Source: Paenibacillus nanensis
Lineage (GTDB): Bacteria > Bacillota > Bacilli > Paenibacillales > Paenibacillaceae
Direction of reading: 5' to 3'
Assembly (NCBI RefSeq): GCF_003583765.1
Contig: NZ_QXQA01000015.1
Location: 1-64,000 of the forward strand
Length of the DNA: 64,000 bases
Every line of letters begins with the position of its first letter. Position 1 is the stretch's first letter. A program made the translations under genes and the position numbers. Positions 52,470 through 62,652 of this stretch are shown here, one piece after another. The notes below the pieces were generated by a model. That model made no database searches and was not told where the DNA came from. It saw nothing but the letters and a program-made list of their open reading frames with translations.

Positions 52470-53980
52470 GGTGATGGACTCGCCCCTCCCTTCTGCCGCT
52501 CGGCATACCACGCATTCACTTCATCTGTAATTTCCGCTCCCCCTTCCATATACCACCGCTCCACAAAAGCGTCGAACTCGTCTAAAGGAACAATGCCCAT
52601 CACAATTTCCGTAAAAATTTGCTGCAGATCCTCGAGATGTCCGGCATATTTGCTCATGGCGGGCGTCGGCGTGCCGAAAAACTGATTGCGGATCAAATTC
52701 CGCTCGATGATTTGCAAATTTTCGTACAGGTGAAAGTCGCCGAGCGAATCCAATCTAGCCTTCGCCATCTTGGGATCAATCACGTCTACGAGAGCCTGAT
52801 AAATGCCGCGGTACAAATGCTTGTCGTGCTCGGCGAAATTGGTCACCATCTTGCCGTCCTGCATGGTCCAAATCTCGTTCTGGAAGCCGAATTTCAAAGT
52901 CTCTCTTCCTTTGCCTGCTATAAAGTTGAGCAGCTTAATGACCTCTTCGGGATGCGTTGTCCCCGCAGGCACGACATTGAAGCCGCGTATCAAATCGGTA
53001 TCATACACGCCGCTGTAGCCTTTTGGTCCGACGGGATATTCCAGCGCAATCCATTCCGCATTCGGATCTTTCTTTTTGTTAAGCGCAATGGGGCCGCGCG
53101 TATCATACCATGCGGCGGAGAACATGCCGACCCTGCCGTTTTCGATCTTTTCGATAAATACGCTGTTGCGGTTAAGCGGAAATTCCGGGTCCACCAGCCC
53201 TTCGCGATACAGCTTAGCGAGGAAAGCGAGCGCCTCCTTCGTTTCGGGAAGCGTGCTACCGTTCACCAGCTTCCCATCCCGTTCGAGCCATGAATTCAGC
53301 TGTACCCCAAAGGCGCCGAAAAACGGAGCGGTTCGCCCCATATTTTCCGTAAGGATAAGACCCATAGTATCATGCAGTCCGTTGCGGTCGGGATCGTTTT
53401 TGGCAAAGGCCTTAATCACTTCGTAGTATTCGTCCAGCGTTTGCGGGGGGGCGAGCCCCAAATTGTCCAGCCAATCCTTGCGCACATACATGAGCTCGAT
53501 GCCCTGCACCTCCGTCAGGCTGGGGATGGCGTAAATGTGGCCGTTATAACGCATGCGTTCCCAAGCTTCTTCGGGAATGTACGTTTGGAGATCCGGTCCG
53601 AACTCGTTAATGTAATCGTCCAGCGGAAGAAAAGCGCCTTTTTTGACGTATTCGTCGTACCATACCGGATTGTAGCTGTGAATCAGATCGGGCAGGTTGC
53701 GGGAAGCCATAATAACATTCAGCTTTTCCTCGTAAACCTCCTGAGGCGGAATGCTTACTCGCAAATCCAGTCCGGTCTCCTCTTCTATGTAATGGATATA
53801 GGGGTTATCGTTCTCATCCAGGCCTTCGGGGAACACCATGCCCAGGTCGTTAATGACCATGGAGATCGGGACTCGGCTCTGCTCAGCCTGCACGTCCTTA
53901 TCCAGCGGTTCGCAGCCTGCGGCCATACAGGAAGTCAAGATGATTAAAGCATGAACAAAAATCAATTTGTTGCGCTTCAT
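52466..53980 (-). CDS. Extracellular solute-binding lipoprotein coupled to the sensor kinase
   Basis: A 504-residue binding lipoprotein with lipobox LTSC (Cys18). The fold is family 1-like: RVPISMVINDLGMVFPEGLD, HIYAIPSLTEVQGIELMYV, YSGVYDTDLIRGFNVVPAGT, and a C-terminal IPLDEFD-like end. It is the first gene of a three-gene operon with the kinase and regulator, joined by a 4-base overlap. The transporter unit has its own binding protein, so this copy may present ligand to the kinase. GAGGGGG precedes the ATG by 6 bases. Confidence 0.9.
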   Translation of the reverse strand: MKRNKLIFVHALIILTSCMAAGCEPLDKDVQAEQSRVPISMVINDLGMVFPEGLDENDNPYIHYIEEETGLDLRVSIPPQEVYEEKLNVIMASRNLPDLIHSYNPVWYDEYVKKGAFLPLDDYINEFGPDLQTYIPEEAWERMRYNGHIYAIPSLTEVQGIELMYVRKDWLDNLGLAPPQTLDEYYEVIKAFAKNDPDRNGLHDTMGLILTENMGRTAPFFGAFGVQLNSWLERDGKLVNGSTLPETKEALAFLAKLYREGLVDPEFPLNRNSVFIEKIENGRVGMFSAAWYDTRGPIALNKKKDPNAEWIALEYPVGPKGYSGVYDTDLIRGFNVVPAGTTHPEEVIKLLNFIAGKGRETLKFGFQNEIWTMQDGKMVTNFAEHDKHLYRGIYQALVDVIDPKMAKARLDSLGDFHLYENLQIIERNLIRNQFFGTPTPAMSKYAGHLEDLQQIFTEIVMGIVPLDEFDAFVERWYMEGGAEITDEVNAWYAERQKGGASPSP

Positions 53981-54045
53981 AAGTACCCCCTCCGTCTATT
54001 TAGCTGTAAAGCCCGGATGATTCGGCTATATCGCCGTCTCCCCTT

Positions 54046-55167
54046 TTACGATCCGATTTCGAGGCATCTTCTCAGTTCGGGCAATATCGCGTCCGCCATT
54101 TGGACAAAGCCGAAGTCGGTCGGATGAACGCCGTCAACCGTACTGTCCCCGTAACGGCTGCCGAGCAGCTTGCCGCCATCCAGGAAAAATAGCCGGTCAT
54201 CGCCCTGCCGCGCGAGCTCCTCCACCAGCGACTGCTGAAACGCCCGGCGCTCCTCCAGCTCAAGCTTCAGCTCTTCATCCCAGTCGATACTTGGAGGCAA
54301 GATGCGGGATATAAGGAGTATCGGCACTTTGGGGTGCTTCTCGCGGTAGATCGAGATGAAGGACGGCAGTGTTTCCTGCAGCTTAGCGAGCCCACCGCAA
54401 TTGGCTTCGTAATCCAGCACGAGACAAGCGGGATTGTCGATCTGCGCAAGCATTCGGGCCATCTCCGGCTCTCCCTTGCCGCTGCCTGAGAATCCAAGAT
54501 TCAAAAACTCCAGATTCACGCGCCGGCTAAGCTGGCTGGGATAAGCCATCCCCGGCCGCGACGCGCAAGCCCCTTGCGTAATCGAGGTGCCGTACACGAT
54601 GACTCTCCCCTCGTCGTCGAACGGCGGTGGCGCCATAAGCGAAGCGCCGGCTCGCAAACCGATAGACACCTCCTTGACGGCTTGATATAAAGGGAAATAA
54701 ATCGTAATCAAGCGCAGCCGCCGCCGCTTGTCCCGATGCAGCAGCGCCGTATAGCTGTCTTCATGCGGAGCGAAAGCCGCCGTTCCCGCAAATTGCTGCT
54801 CGCCGAAGACGCCCGCATAGCAGTCAAACCCGCATTGTCCGGTCGGTGCCATATGGTACATATCGGCTCTCTTCAGCAGCTGTGCCTTGATGTAGATCAC
54901 ATCGGAATCCGTCATAAACCGGATTTGGCCGCCTGCCGTATGGTTGGCCAGCCAGTTGACAGCCTCGGGAATCGGCTCGCTCGGCTGCAGCGGCAGACGC
55001 CGGTAGAGACGATCCTGATGAAACCAAGCAAATCCTTCTAAGCGAAACGGCATGCCGGCGGGATCATGCCAGCAAAGATCCATTTCCTCGCTTTGCTCAT
55101 GAACAGCCGGCGTCGCCGCCATTTGATTGTCGTATTTCTCCAGCCGGGGTTCCGATTGGTCGCCCAT
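54046..55167 (-). CDS. SGNH/GDSL hydrolase with N-terminal beta domain
   Basis: A 373-residue cytoplasmic esterase-like protein. Residues 30-175 form a beta-sandwich (LYRRLPLQPSEPIPEAVNWL, GQIRFMTDSDVIYIKAQLL); the SGNH domain follows with block I VIVYGTSITQG (Ser nucleophile near residue 200), block II NLGFSGSGKGE, and block V VDGVHPTDFGF with Asp and His. It may remove acetyl or acyl groups from imported oligosaccharides. ATG at 55167 is chosen, 9 bases after AGGAGG. It ends the 58858-54046 operon, after a hairpin. Confidence 0.85.
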   Translation of the reverse strand: MGDQSEPRLEKYDNQMAATPAVHEQSEEMDLCWHDPAGMPFRLEGFAWFHQDRLYRRLPLQPSEPIPEAVNWLANHTAGGQIRFMTDSDVIYIKAQLLKRADMYHMAPTGQCGFDCYAGVFGEQQFAGTAAFAPHEDSYTALLHRDKRRRLRLITIYFPLYQAVKEVSIGLRAGASLMAPPPFDDEGRVIVYGTSITQGACASRPGMAYPSQLSRRVNLEFLNLGFSGSGKGEPEMARMLAQIDNPACLVLDYEANCGGLAKLQETLPSFISIYREKHPKVPILLISRILPPSIDWDEELKLELEERRAFQQSLVEELARQGDDRLFFLDGGKLLGSRYGDSTVDGVHPTDFGFVQMADAILPELRRCLEIGS

Positions 55168-55297
55168 GATGGATGTCCTCCTCTCATCTATGTTATTCAT
55201 ATTTTATTAACGGTTACAGAACGTATCAATAGGTTGCACCGCATAATATAAAATAAAGCGTTTTCAACTAAGAGGCTTCTCGATAGAACGGCAATAG

Positions 55298-55332
55298 CCC
55301 GTAAAGAAACAGGATGACTGTCTCCTTACGGG
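55298..55332 (-). other. Intercistronic hairpin in the second operon
   Basis: A 15-base stem (CCCGTAAAGAAACAG with CTGTCTCCTTACGGG, two mismatches) around GATGA lies between the dehydrogenase stop (55354) and the SGNH gene. There is no T-tract, so it looks more like an mRNA-stabilising or processing element than a terminator. Confidence 0.5.
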
Positions 55333-55353
55333 ATAGATTGCAGCATATCGAAT

Positions 55354-56418
55354 CTACTCGAACCAGATTTCCCGGCCCTGCGCGGCGGATTCGTATACGC
55401 CGCACAGCATTTTCATCATCTCTACGCCGTCCTGCACCGGGCTTAGCGTCGTCTTTTTGCCCTGGCATACTTCAATGAAGTAGTCGATTTCGTCCTGGAA
55501 CCCTTGAACGAATTCGAAGGAAAGATTGTCGATCTGCGGCGTCGCGTTCAGAATGGTATCATATTTCTCCATAATCAGCGTCAGCTCCGGCTCGAGCTCG
55601 ACGCCGCCCTTCTCGCCGAAAAGCTTGACGGTCAGCTCATCCTGCTTGGCATGCAGGGTGAAGCTGACATCCACCAGCAGCGAAGCGCCATTCTCGAACC
55701 GGATCAGCGCATTGGCCATATCCTCAACGGAATTCAGCTCGGCATTGTAGTCGGCCGCTTTATAAAATTTCAAATTTTTAATATTCGAACGATTACCTAG
55801 CCGGTTGTACGTATTTCCGCTAATGGACTTTACTTTCGGTCTGCCCATCAAATACCAGCAAAGATCGATCACGTGAACGCCGATGTCGATCAGCGGGCCG
55901 CCGCCAGACCGCTCCTTATCGGCAAACCAGCCACCGGGATTGCCTAGCTTGCGGATACAGGAAGCCTTGGCGTAATAGATGGGCCCAAGCTCCCCGTTAT
56001 CGACAAACGACTTTACGATTCTTGTATTGGAAGCATAGCGGCGGACAAATCCGACCTGGAGCGTCTTGCCGGAATCCTTGACGGCTTGCTCCACGGCAAG
56101 CGCCTCCTCCAACGTTTTGCTCAGCGGTTTTTCGCAAAGCACATGTTTGCCGGCTCGCAGCGCCGCAATACTGATTTCCGCATGGGAATTGTTCCAGGTA
56201 CAGACGCTTACCGCATCTATGTCCGGATTAGCCAGAAGATCCCGGTAATCCGTGTATACGTGAGGGATGTTATATTTCTCCGCTTTGGCCTTCGCCCGCT
56301 CTTCGTTCAAATCGCAGACGGCGACGATTTCCGCGGTTTTATTTTTGTTATAGGATCCGAAATGCATTTCCGAAATCGAGCCCGAACCGATTACGCCGAT
56401 TCTGACAGTACCGCTCAT
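55354..56418 (-). CDS. Gfo/Idh/MocA family oxidoreductase
   Basis: A 354-residue NAD(P)-dependent dehydrogenase: Rossmann motif GVIGSGSISEMHFGSYNK (residues 8-25), catalytic lysine in KHVLCEKPLS near residue 96, and RRYASNTRIVKSF and IDIGVHVIDLCWYLMG in the substrate domain. GAGGTGAGG precedes the ATG by 6 bases. It lies 30 bases after the FAD oxidoreductase in the same operon. It probably acts on a sugar, keto-sugar or cyclitol released from the imported glycan. Confidence 0.9.
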   Translation of the reverse strand: MSGTVRIGVIGSGSISEMHFGSYNKNKTAEIVAVCDLNEERAKAKAEKYNIPHVYTDYRDLLANPDIDAVSVCTWNNSHAEISIAALRAGKHVLCEKPLSKTLEEALAVEQAVKDSGKTLQVGFVRRYASNTRIVKSFVDNGELGPIYYAKASCIRKLGNPGGWFADKERSGGGPLIDIGVHVIDLCWYLMGRPKVKSISGNTYNRLGNRSNIKNLKFYKAADYNAELNSVEDMANALIRFENGASLLVDVSFTLHAKQDELTVKLFGEKGGVELEPELTLIMEKYDTILNATPQIDNLSFEFVQGFQDEIDYFIEVCQGKKTTLSPVQDGVEMMKMLCGVYESAAQGREIWFE

Positions 56419-56448
56419 GGATTCCTCACCTCGTTAATAGATTTATAA

Positions 56449-58023
<1,575 letters not shown>

Positions 58024-58039
58024 GGCAAATCTCCTTGTA

Positions 58040-58858
58040 TTAAGTAATCGTTGCAAAGTAGTCGAAGCTCGCGCGGATGCCGTCCGCTTCGCTTCCGACC
58101 CCTTCATATTCAAGAACGATCGCGCCTCTATAGCCATGGGAAGCGAGCCTGTCCAAGATGGATTTCACCTCAACATCGCCAAGCCCCAGGTTAGCGCCTT
58201 CGAAGGCTTTGCCTCCGAGCGACTTGTAGCGGCCGTCTTCCCGCCGAACGAAATCTTTCAAATGTACATGCGCGACATAAGGCAGAAGAATATCCAGAGC
58301 GGCTGACGGGTTCTCATCCACCAATAGGAAGTTGCCCGTATCGAATGTGGAGCGAAGCGATGGAGAGCTTACCCTGTCGATAATCGTCTGCACTTGAAGA
58401 CCGCTTCCCGCCAGCTGGCCATGATTTTCCAGACATAGCACCAGCCCTTCCGCCTCCGCCTTTTTTGCAGCCGAGCCCAGACCGTCGACGATCCAGTCAA
58501 GCGCCTCTTCAAAGCTCGCGATTCCGCTTAAGTTCCCGGAGAATACGCGGATAATCGAGGTTCCGAGCGCCTTGGCAATGGGGAACGCGTTCGTAATGAC
58601 CTGCTCCTCTTTCGCACGCTCCTCCCGCGTTGATTTGACAAAGTCATTTCCTACGGCGTAGCTTGTCACCTTGATTCCATGCTCGGCAACATAGGCAAGC
58701 GCCTGCGGAAGCTCGGTCTTAACGTCCTTCCAGAACACATCCAGCAGCTCAACCTGCCGGATCCCCTCATCCTTGCAAAAGGAGAGAAAGTCCAGCACCG
58801 TCCACCCCTTCTCCCGCACTGTACGGTGAACGCTCCACATACTAAGCGAAAGCTCCAT
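58040..58858 (-). CDS. Sugar phosphate isomerase/epimerase-like TIM-barrel protein
   Basis: A 272-residue xylose-isomerase-like TIM barrel. Metal-site segments are LVLCLENHGQLAGS (Glu near residue 144), STFDTGNFLLVDE (Asp near 171), HVHLKDFVRRED (His near 198) and AIVLEYEGVGSE (Glu near 248). It should epimerise or isomerise a keto-sugar together with the Gfo/Idh/MocA enzyme. GGAGGGAG lies 7 bases before the ATG. It leads the four-gene operon and follows the second copy of the shared element. Confidence 0.9.
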   Translation of the reverse strand: MELSLSMWSVHRTVREKGWTVLDFLSFCKDEGIRQVELLDVFWKDVKTELPQALAYVAEHGIKVTSYAVGNDFVKSTREERAKEEQVITNAFPIAKALGTSIIRVFSGNLSGIASFEEALDWIVDGLGSAAKKAEAEGLVLCLENHGQLAGSGLQVQTIIDRVSSPSLRSTFDTGNFLLVDENPSAALDILLPYVAHVHLKDFVRREDGRYKSLGGKAFEGANLGLGDVEVKSILDRLASHGYRGAIVLEYEGVGSEADGIRASFDYFATIT

Positions 58859-58945
58859 TCAGCATCTCCCTCCGTCATCCATTATGTACATCCTTTGCTA
58901 TATCCCTGCCTTCCCCCTCATTGTAAAAGCTGCGCTCCTGCAGAA

Positions 58946-58982
58946 ATAGGGTACAGCGATGACCATTTTTGGTAACTTGATG
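58946..58982 (-). promoter_or_regulatory. Shared regulatory element, isomerase-operon copy
   Basis: On the minus strand CATCAAGTTACCAAAAATGG is followed by TCATCGCTGTACCCTAT. It matches 48866-48902 at 31 of 37 positions, with TACC direct repeats 21 bp apart and TATTTC beside it as a possible -10. It lies about 88 bases ahead of the operon's first start codon. Confidence 0.7.
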
Positions 58983-59045
58983 CGGATATGCACTGAGCAG
59001 GCGAGTCATCGTAGGCAGGAGACGCGGAAAACGGAAAACTCCAAA

Positions 59046-59083
59046 AAAAAAGACAGCCGATTCTTTTAATCGGCCGTCGCTGT
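59046..59083. terminator. Orphan hairpin upstream of the isomerase operon
   Basis: GCCGATT (59056-59062) pairs with AATCGGC (59068-59074), with A-run on the left and TATTTTTC on the right. On the minus strand it would terminate transcripts entering the second operon, insulating its promoter. Confidence 0.5.
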
Positions 59084-59179
59084 ATTTTTCTACGATATGG
59101 AATGAAAACATTTTGTTAATAAGGACAGCAAATTGGAGAAATACTCTTTAATGGTATGAGATGGGAGGTGAATCGCACC

Positions 59180-59284
59180 ATGAGCACGAAAGTGAAACCG
59201 GATAAAAACAATCCTCAAAATAGCCCGGCACGGTCCAACAACCCGAACGATCAAGGAAGAACTGGCGTACAAAAACAGAAGTAG
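59180..59284 (+). CDS. 34-residue Asn/Pro-rich small protein
   Basis: ATG at 59180 follows GGGAGGTG by 9 bases and opens 34 codons: MSTKVKPDKNNPQNSP, then ARSNNPNDQGRTGVQKQK. The product is hydrophilic, basic and low-complexity, with no hydrophobic segment. Composition is like small acid-soluble spore proteins of the minor type, but I cannot match it to a named family. A hairpin terminator follows, so it has its own transcription unit. Confidence 0.6.
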   Translation: MSTKVKPDKNNPQNSPARSNNPNDQGRTGVQKQK

Positions 59285-59300
59285 AGTTAAGTGAGCAAAT

Positions 59301-59327
59301 GGCAGCCACCTGATCTTGTCGGCTGCC
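59301..59327. terminator. Hairpin terminator between convergent genes
   Basis: GGCAGCC pairs with GGCTGCC across a 13-base loop, between the stop at 59284 (+) and the stop at 59346 (-). T-tracts are weak. Confidence 0.55.
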
Positions 59328-59345
59328 TTCCTGTCAATTACCGTG

Positions 59346-60581
59346 TTACTCCAGCCCCTTCTTTTTCTTCCCTCTCTCTCCTGCGATAAGCAGCGGAATG
59401 CTCAATATGAAAGCGCCTGTCGTCAGCCAGATCGGCAGCGTCGGATCCAGCGAATACGCAAAGCCGCCGATGATGCCGGACGGTGAGACGACAAGCAGCA
59501 CCAGAACGGACAGTATGGCGAACATCTTCGCGCGCTTCTCGTCGTCAATCGCGTTGGCGACGGCTGCTTCTAGATAAGGTGCGGTAATCATCGTTGCGCC
59601 CGCAGCTAATACTGTGCTTAAAGCGATCCAGCCCATCGCGCCTGTCGGCGTTAGCGCAAGTATGCCGTTCGAAACCGCCGATATGACGAACCCCCACAGC
59701 ATGGTGCGATTCGTGAGACGTTCCGGAATTCGCGGCATCACGAGCCAAAGAACAAGCAGCATCACAACCGAAGAAACAGCGGGCACAATCGAAATGAGAT
59801 CCTCTGCCACGCCAAGGTCATCTGCAAGATATAACGATAGATAAGTGCCCTTAACCGTCATTTGGAAGTTGAATAGAATGTAGACACCGAACATGAGAAG
59901 CAGGCCGCGGTCGGCTAACACCGCCCGCATCGTTCCGGCATAGTCCCGCAAGCTATTTTTCAGCCCAAGCTCGCTAGCCTCCCTTTTCTTTCGAAGCCCC
60001 ATCTCTGTCTCATGGGTCGTGTAATGGCGGCCGAGGAATTGAGCGGTCATAAGAATGAACGCTATGACATACATGATACGAACGCCCGTTACCATTCCGT
60101 AATGGTGAACAATGAGCCCGCCAAGCGGAGCAAACAGTCCGCCAATTACGCCAATCACCTGCAGCAGAGTAAAAACGTAAGTCCGTTCCTTCGGTTCCGT
60201 GTCCTCGACGAGCAAACAGTAGAAGGCCGTATGGGGTACGCGTTGGAAGCCGTTTATTAAAGCGGCCGCAACAAAAAAACAGATGTTTTGCGAGAAGGCC
60301 CATAGCAGCGTTCCTACAGACCAGCTAATGATATCAAAGGTTAAAAGCGCTGCCTTACGTCCCATCCTGTCGGTCAAGTACCCGCTAATAAACGACGAAA
60401 ACACTTGTACCGCCAAAGACAACGTCGTGACCCACCCGATCTGAGTCTCGCTAAGTCCTAGCTTGCTCATATAGATGGTTGCATACGTCGCAAACATGCT
60501 ATATGGAATCAAAAATAACGGCTCGAAAGCGAGACAGCCTCTGCTGTTGCCTTTCAACCGCGGAAAAAAAGTAGTTGCCAA
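59346..60581 (-). CDS. MFS transporter
   Basis: A 411-residue inner-membrane protein with twelve predicted helices. The MFS loop 2-3 motif is seen in SGYLTDRMGRKAALLTFDII (about residues 60-80), and a long central loop with basic residues (RKKREASELGLKNSLRDYAG) divides the two halves. Substrate is unknown; the sequence resembles sugar or drug exporters of the YcxA/YxiO type. The start is TTG at 60581, 8 bases after AGGAGG. No neighbour suggests a substrate. Confidence 0.87.
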   Translation of the reverse strand: MATTFFPRLKGNSRGCLAFEPLFLIPYSMFATYATIYMSKLGLSETQIGWVTTLSLAVQVFSSFISGYLTDRMGRKAALLTFDIISWSVGTLLWAFSQNICFFVAAALINGFQRVPHTAFYCLLVEDTEPKERTYVFTLLQVIGVIGGLFAPLGGLIVHHYGMVTGVRIMYVIAFILMTAQFLGRHYTTHETEMGLRKKREASELGLKNSLRDYAGTMRAVLADRGLLLMFGVYILFNFQMTVKGTYLSLYLADDLGVAEDLISIVPAVSSVVMLLVLWLVMPRIPERLTNRTMLWGFVISAVSNGILALTPTGAMGWIALSTVLAAGATMITAPYLEAAVANAIDDEKRAKMFAILSVLVLLVVSPSGIIGGFAYSLDPTLPIWLTTGAFILSIPLLIAGERGKKKKGLE

Positions 60582-60746
60582 GTGAACATCCTCCTGTGAG
60601 CTTTATCGTTCGATTGAAGTCGGCAAGGCCGCCGATTGTGTAACCGGCAGCCTCAACATGATTGCTATTGATATCACCCTCCAGGAATATGAATAGAGAT
60701 CACGCTGGAATATATCGAATTGATTATATCAAAATATCGGGCTGCT

Positions 60747-61973
60747 CTACCCTATTTTTTCGCGAAGAATACACCAATTATGCCCGAATGGATCCCGGAA
60801 GTGTAAGAAGTATCCAAAGCCTGCGTCCTTTAGATCCAGATTCTGCGCGCCAGCCTCAATAAGCTGTTCACGAAGCCGCTCGATATTCCGCTTCGATGCA
60901 AAAATGAAAGGCGCTGGCTTCCTTGCATTTTCCTTATCCGACTCCAGTTCCATCGCCTGGTCATGGATGTCCGTACACCGAACGATTAGATTCGGTCCTT
61001 TGTTCAATTTTAAGAAGGCTAGCTCATCCTTAGAGGGTGAATGGAGCGGAACAAATCCAAGATGCTTGACATACCAGTCTACGGCCGCTTGTATATCTGT
61101 CGGGTTGACGTTGATCGATAGATCTTCGACGCCTTCCAGAACGGGAATATTCTCTTCCGATATGACGGACGCTTGAGGCTCCTTCTCCGGCACCCACCCA
61201 TTCTCCAAATAGAGCTCCTCCACCTCATCAGCGGTAATCGCCCGATTGTACAGCTTCAGATCGTCAATGCTCCCATGGAAGAAGAAAGCGGGTTCATTCG
61301 ACGACTTACGGCCTATGTACAGCGGCTCCTCACGATTTACCGAAAATGTGCCTGGCTGCTCGGTGATGAGCCTGCCGTTCCGATACAGCTTGAACGTCCC
61401 GGCCTCGTAGGTGACTGCGATATGGTACCAGAAGTCTTTGGCAAGCGGCCTCTCCATCGCGAGATCGGGCTCCTGCAAAAACCGGTGAAAGACAATAACA
61501 TTTTCTCTAGTGCTGAGCTGGAACGACCGTGCGTGAGGACCCTCTTGAGACACGATGGCACGGTTCCAGCCTGTTAAATCAGCGTTCATGTCATAGCGGC
61601 ACCAGACGGACAGCGAGAAGGCGTCCTGCTTCAACTCCGGCGCCGGATCTACGACGATATAGTCATCTACTCCATCAAAATAATACGCGCTATTCGGTTT
61701 ATCGAACCGATTTTTGCATAAGGCGGCGCCCACGACTATTCCGTGACGGCCGCACCCGCTGCTATCCTGGGCATCCCCATGGAATAAGTACTCGGCTGCA
61801 AGTCCGCGCCGAATTCCAGCGAAATGGCTGCCGAACAATTCGTCGATCGTTACTTGAAATACGTCAGACAAGATGGGCAGCACGGCCACGTCCGGACAAG
61901 ACAACCCATTCTCCCACTTGCTCACCGACTGCGGCGTAATCCCGATCCGTTCTGCTAGTTGCTCCTGCGTCAT
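60747..61973 (-). CDS. HTH-XRE / LamG / VOC fusion protein
   Basis: A 408-residue intracellular protein with three modules not usually found together: an XRE helix-turn-helix (TQEQLAERIGITPQSVSKWE, residues 2-21, through SDVFQVTIDELFG), a LamG-like jellyroll (about 59-256; YYFDGVDDYIVVDPAPE, GSIDDLKLYNRAITADEVEE), and a glyoxalase/VOC domain (about 283-408; FLHFRDPFGHNWCIL). There is no signal peptide. The first HTH helix, ERIGKLRRQKG, lies upstream of the ATG at 61973, so translation probably starts at ATT 62030 behind AAAGGCGG. It may be a regulator that senses a glycan or small molecule through LamG/VOC. Confidence 0.85.
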   Translation of the reverse strand: MTQEQLAERIGITPQSVSKWENGLSCPDVAVLPILSDVFQVTIDELFGSHFAGIRRGLAAEYLFHGDAQDSSGCGRHGIVVGAALCKNRFDKPNSAYYFDGVDDYIVVDPAPELKQDAFSLSVWCRYDMNADLTGWNRAIVSQEGPHARSFQLSTRENVIVFHRFLQEPDLAMERPLAKDFWYHIAVTYEAGTFKLYRNGRLITEQPGTFSVNREEPLYIGRKSSNEPAFFFHGSIDDLKLYNRAITADEVEELYLENGWVPEKEPQASVISEENIPVLEGVEDLSINVNPTDIQAAVDWYVKHLGFVPLHSPSKDELAFLKLNKGPNLIVRCTDIHDQAMELESDKENARKPAPFIFASKRNIERLREQLIEAGAQNLDLKDAGFGYFLHFRDPFGHNWCILREKIG

Positions 61974-62230
61974 GCCTTTTTGCCTTCTAAGCTTTCCGAT
62001 ACGCTCACATAGATTTCTTGTGTTATAAATACGAATCCCGCCTTTCCATTCTTTCCGATAAGTTCATTGTAAGCAAAAACTTCCAGAAAAGGTATCACCC
62101 ATTTGTAGAGAGCGATATGCAGGGAACTCAACCGGCGGTTGCGAACGAGAAGATCAGCTAGGCATCGTGTGATGAACATGAGTATGGTATTATGTTATTA
62201 TATGGAATAATTTGGACTGGAGGCATCGCC

Positions 62231-62587
62231 TTGAAGCAACTCAATATGCCGATGCGGCTTATTTTTATCGTTGGTGTTTTTCTAATTGCAGTTTTGGTCG
62301 CAGCTGTCGTATGGTATCAGCGCTCCGATCCTTTGGACAACACAGGTATGACAGTTTATACGGATGATAAGGGGGCACACGCTTCAATCGAACCGCAGTT
62401 GTCCGGTCAAGAAATTCAGTCCGCTCTGGCGAGTTCTACCCCGCAACGGTCAACACCCATCCATTATGGTATCGTCGTCCGATACGACGAGGAGCCGCTC
62501 CAAGAAGTGACGATCCGGTATTCCTATTTAGGCTTTAACAAAATAAAACGCATCACCCAATGGTTCGACTCCCATCATACGCTATAA
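62231..62587 (+). CDS. Small single-pass membrane protein
   Basis: A 118-residue protein with one hydrophobic segment (MRLIFIVGVFLIAVLVAAVV, residues 8-27) and an extracytoplasmic, polar C-terminal part (VRYDEEPLQEVTIRYSYLGF). No family is recognised. TTG at 62231 follows GGAGG by 7 bases; the frame from 62192 lacks a site. It is divergent from the HTH-LamG-VOC gene, sharing a 200-base promoter region. Confidence 0.65.
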   Translation: MKQLNMPMRLIFIVGVFLIAVLVAAVVWYQRSDPLDNTGMTVYTDDKGAHASIEPQLSGQEIQSALASSTPQRSTPIHYGIVVRYDEEPLQEVTIRYSYLGFNKIKRITQWFDSHHTL

Positions 62588-62607
62588 TCGCACTCCTCGT
62601 ACGGGCA

Positions 62608-62645
62608 AAAAAAGCAGCCACTCCAAAAGGGTGGCTGCTCTCGTT
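62608..62645. terminator. Bidirectional Rho-independent terminator
   Basis: AGCAGCCAC and GTGGCTGCT form the stem around TCCAAAAGG; A-run on the left, CGTTTTTC on the right. It separates the convergent genes ending at 62587 and 62653. Confidence 0.85.
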
Positions 62646-62652
62646 TTTCTCC

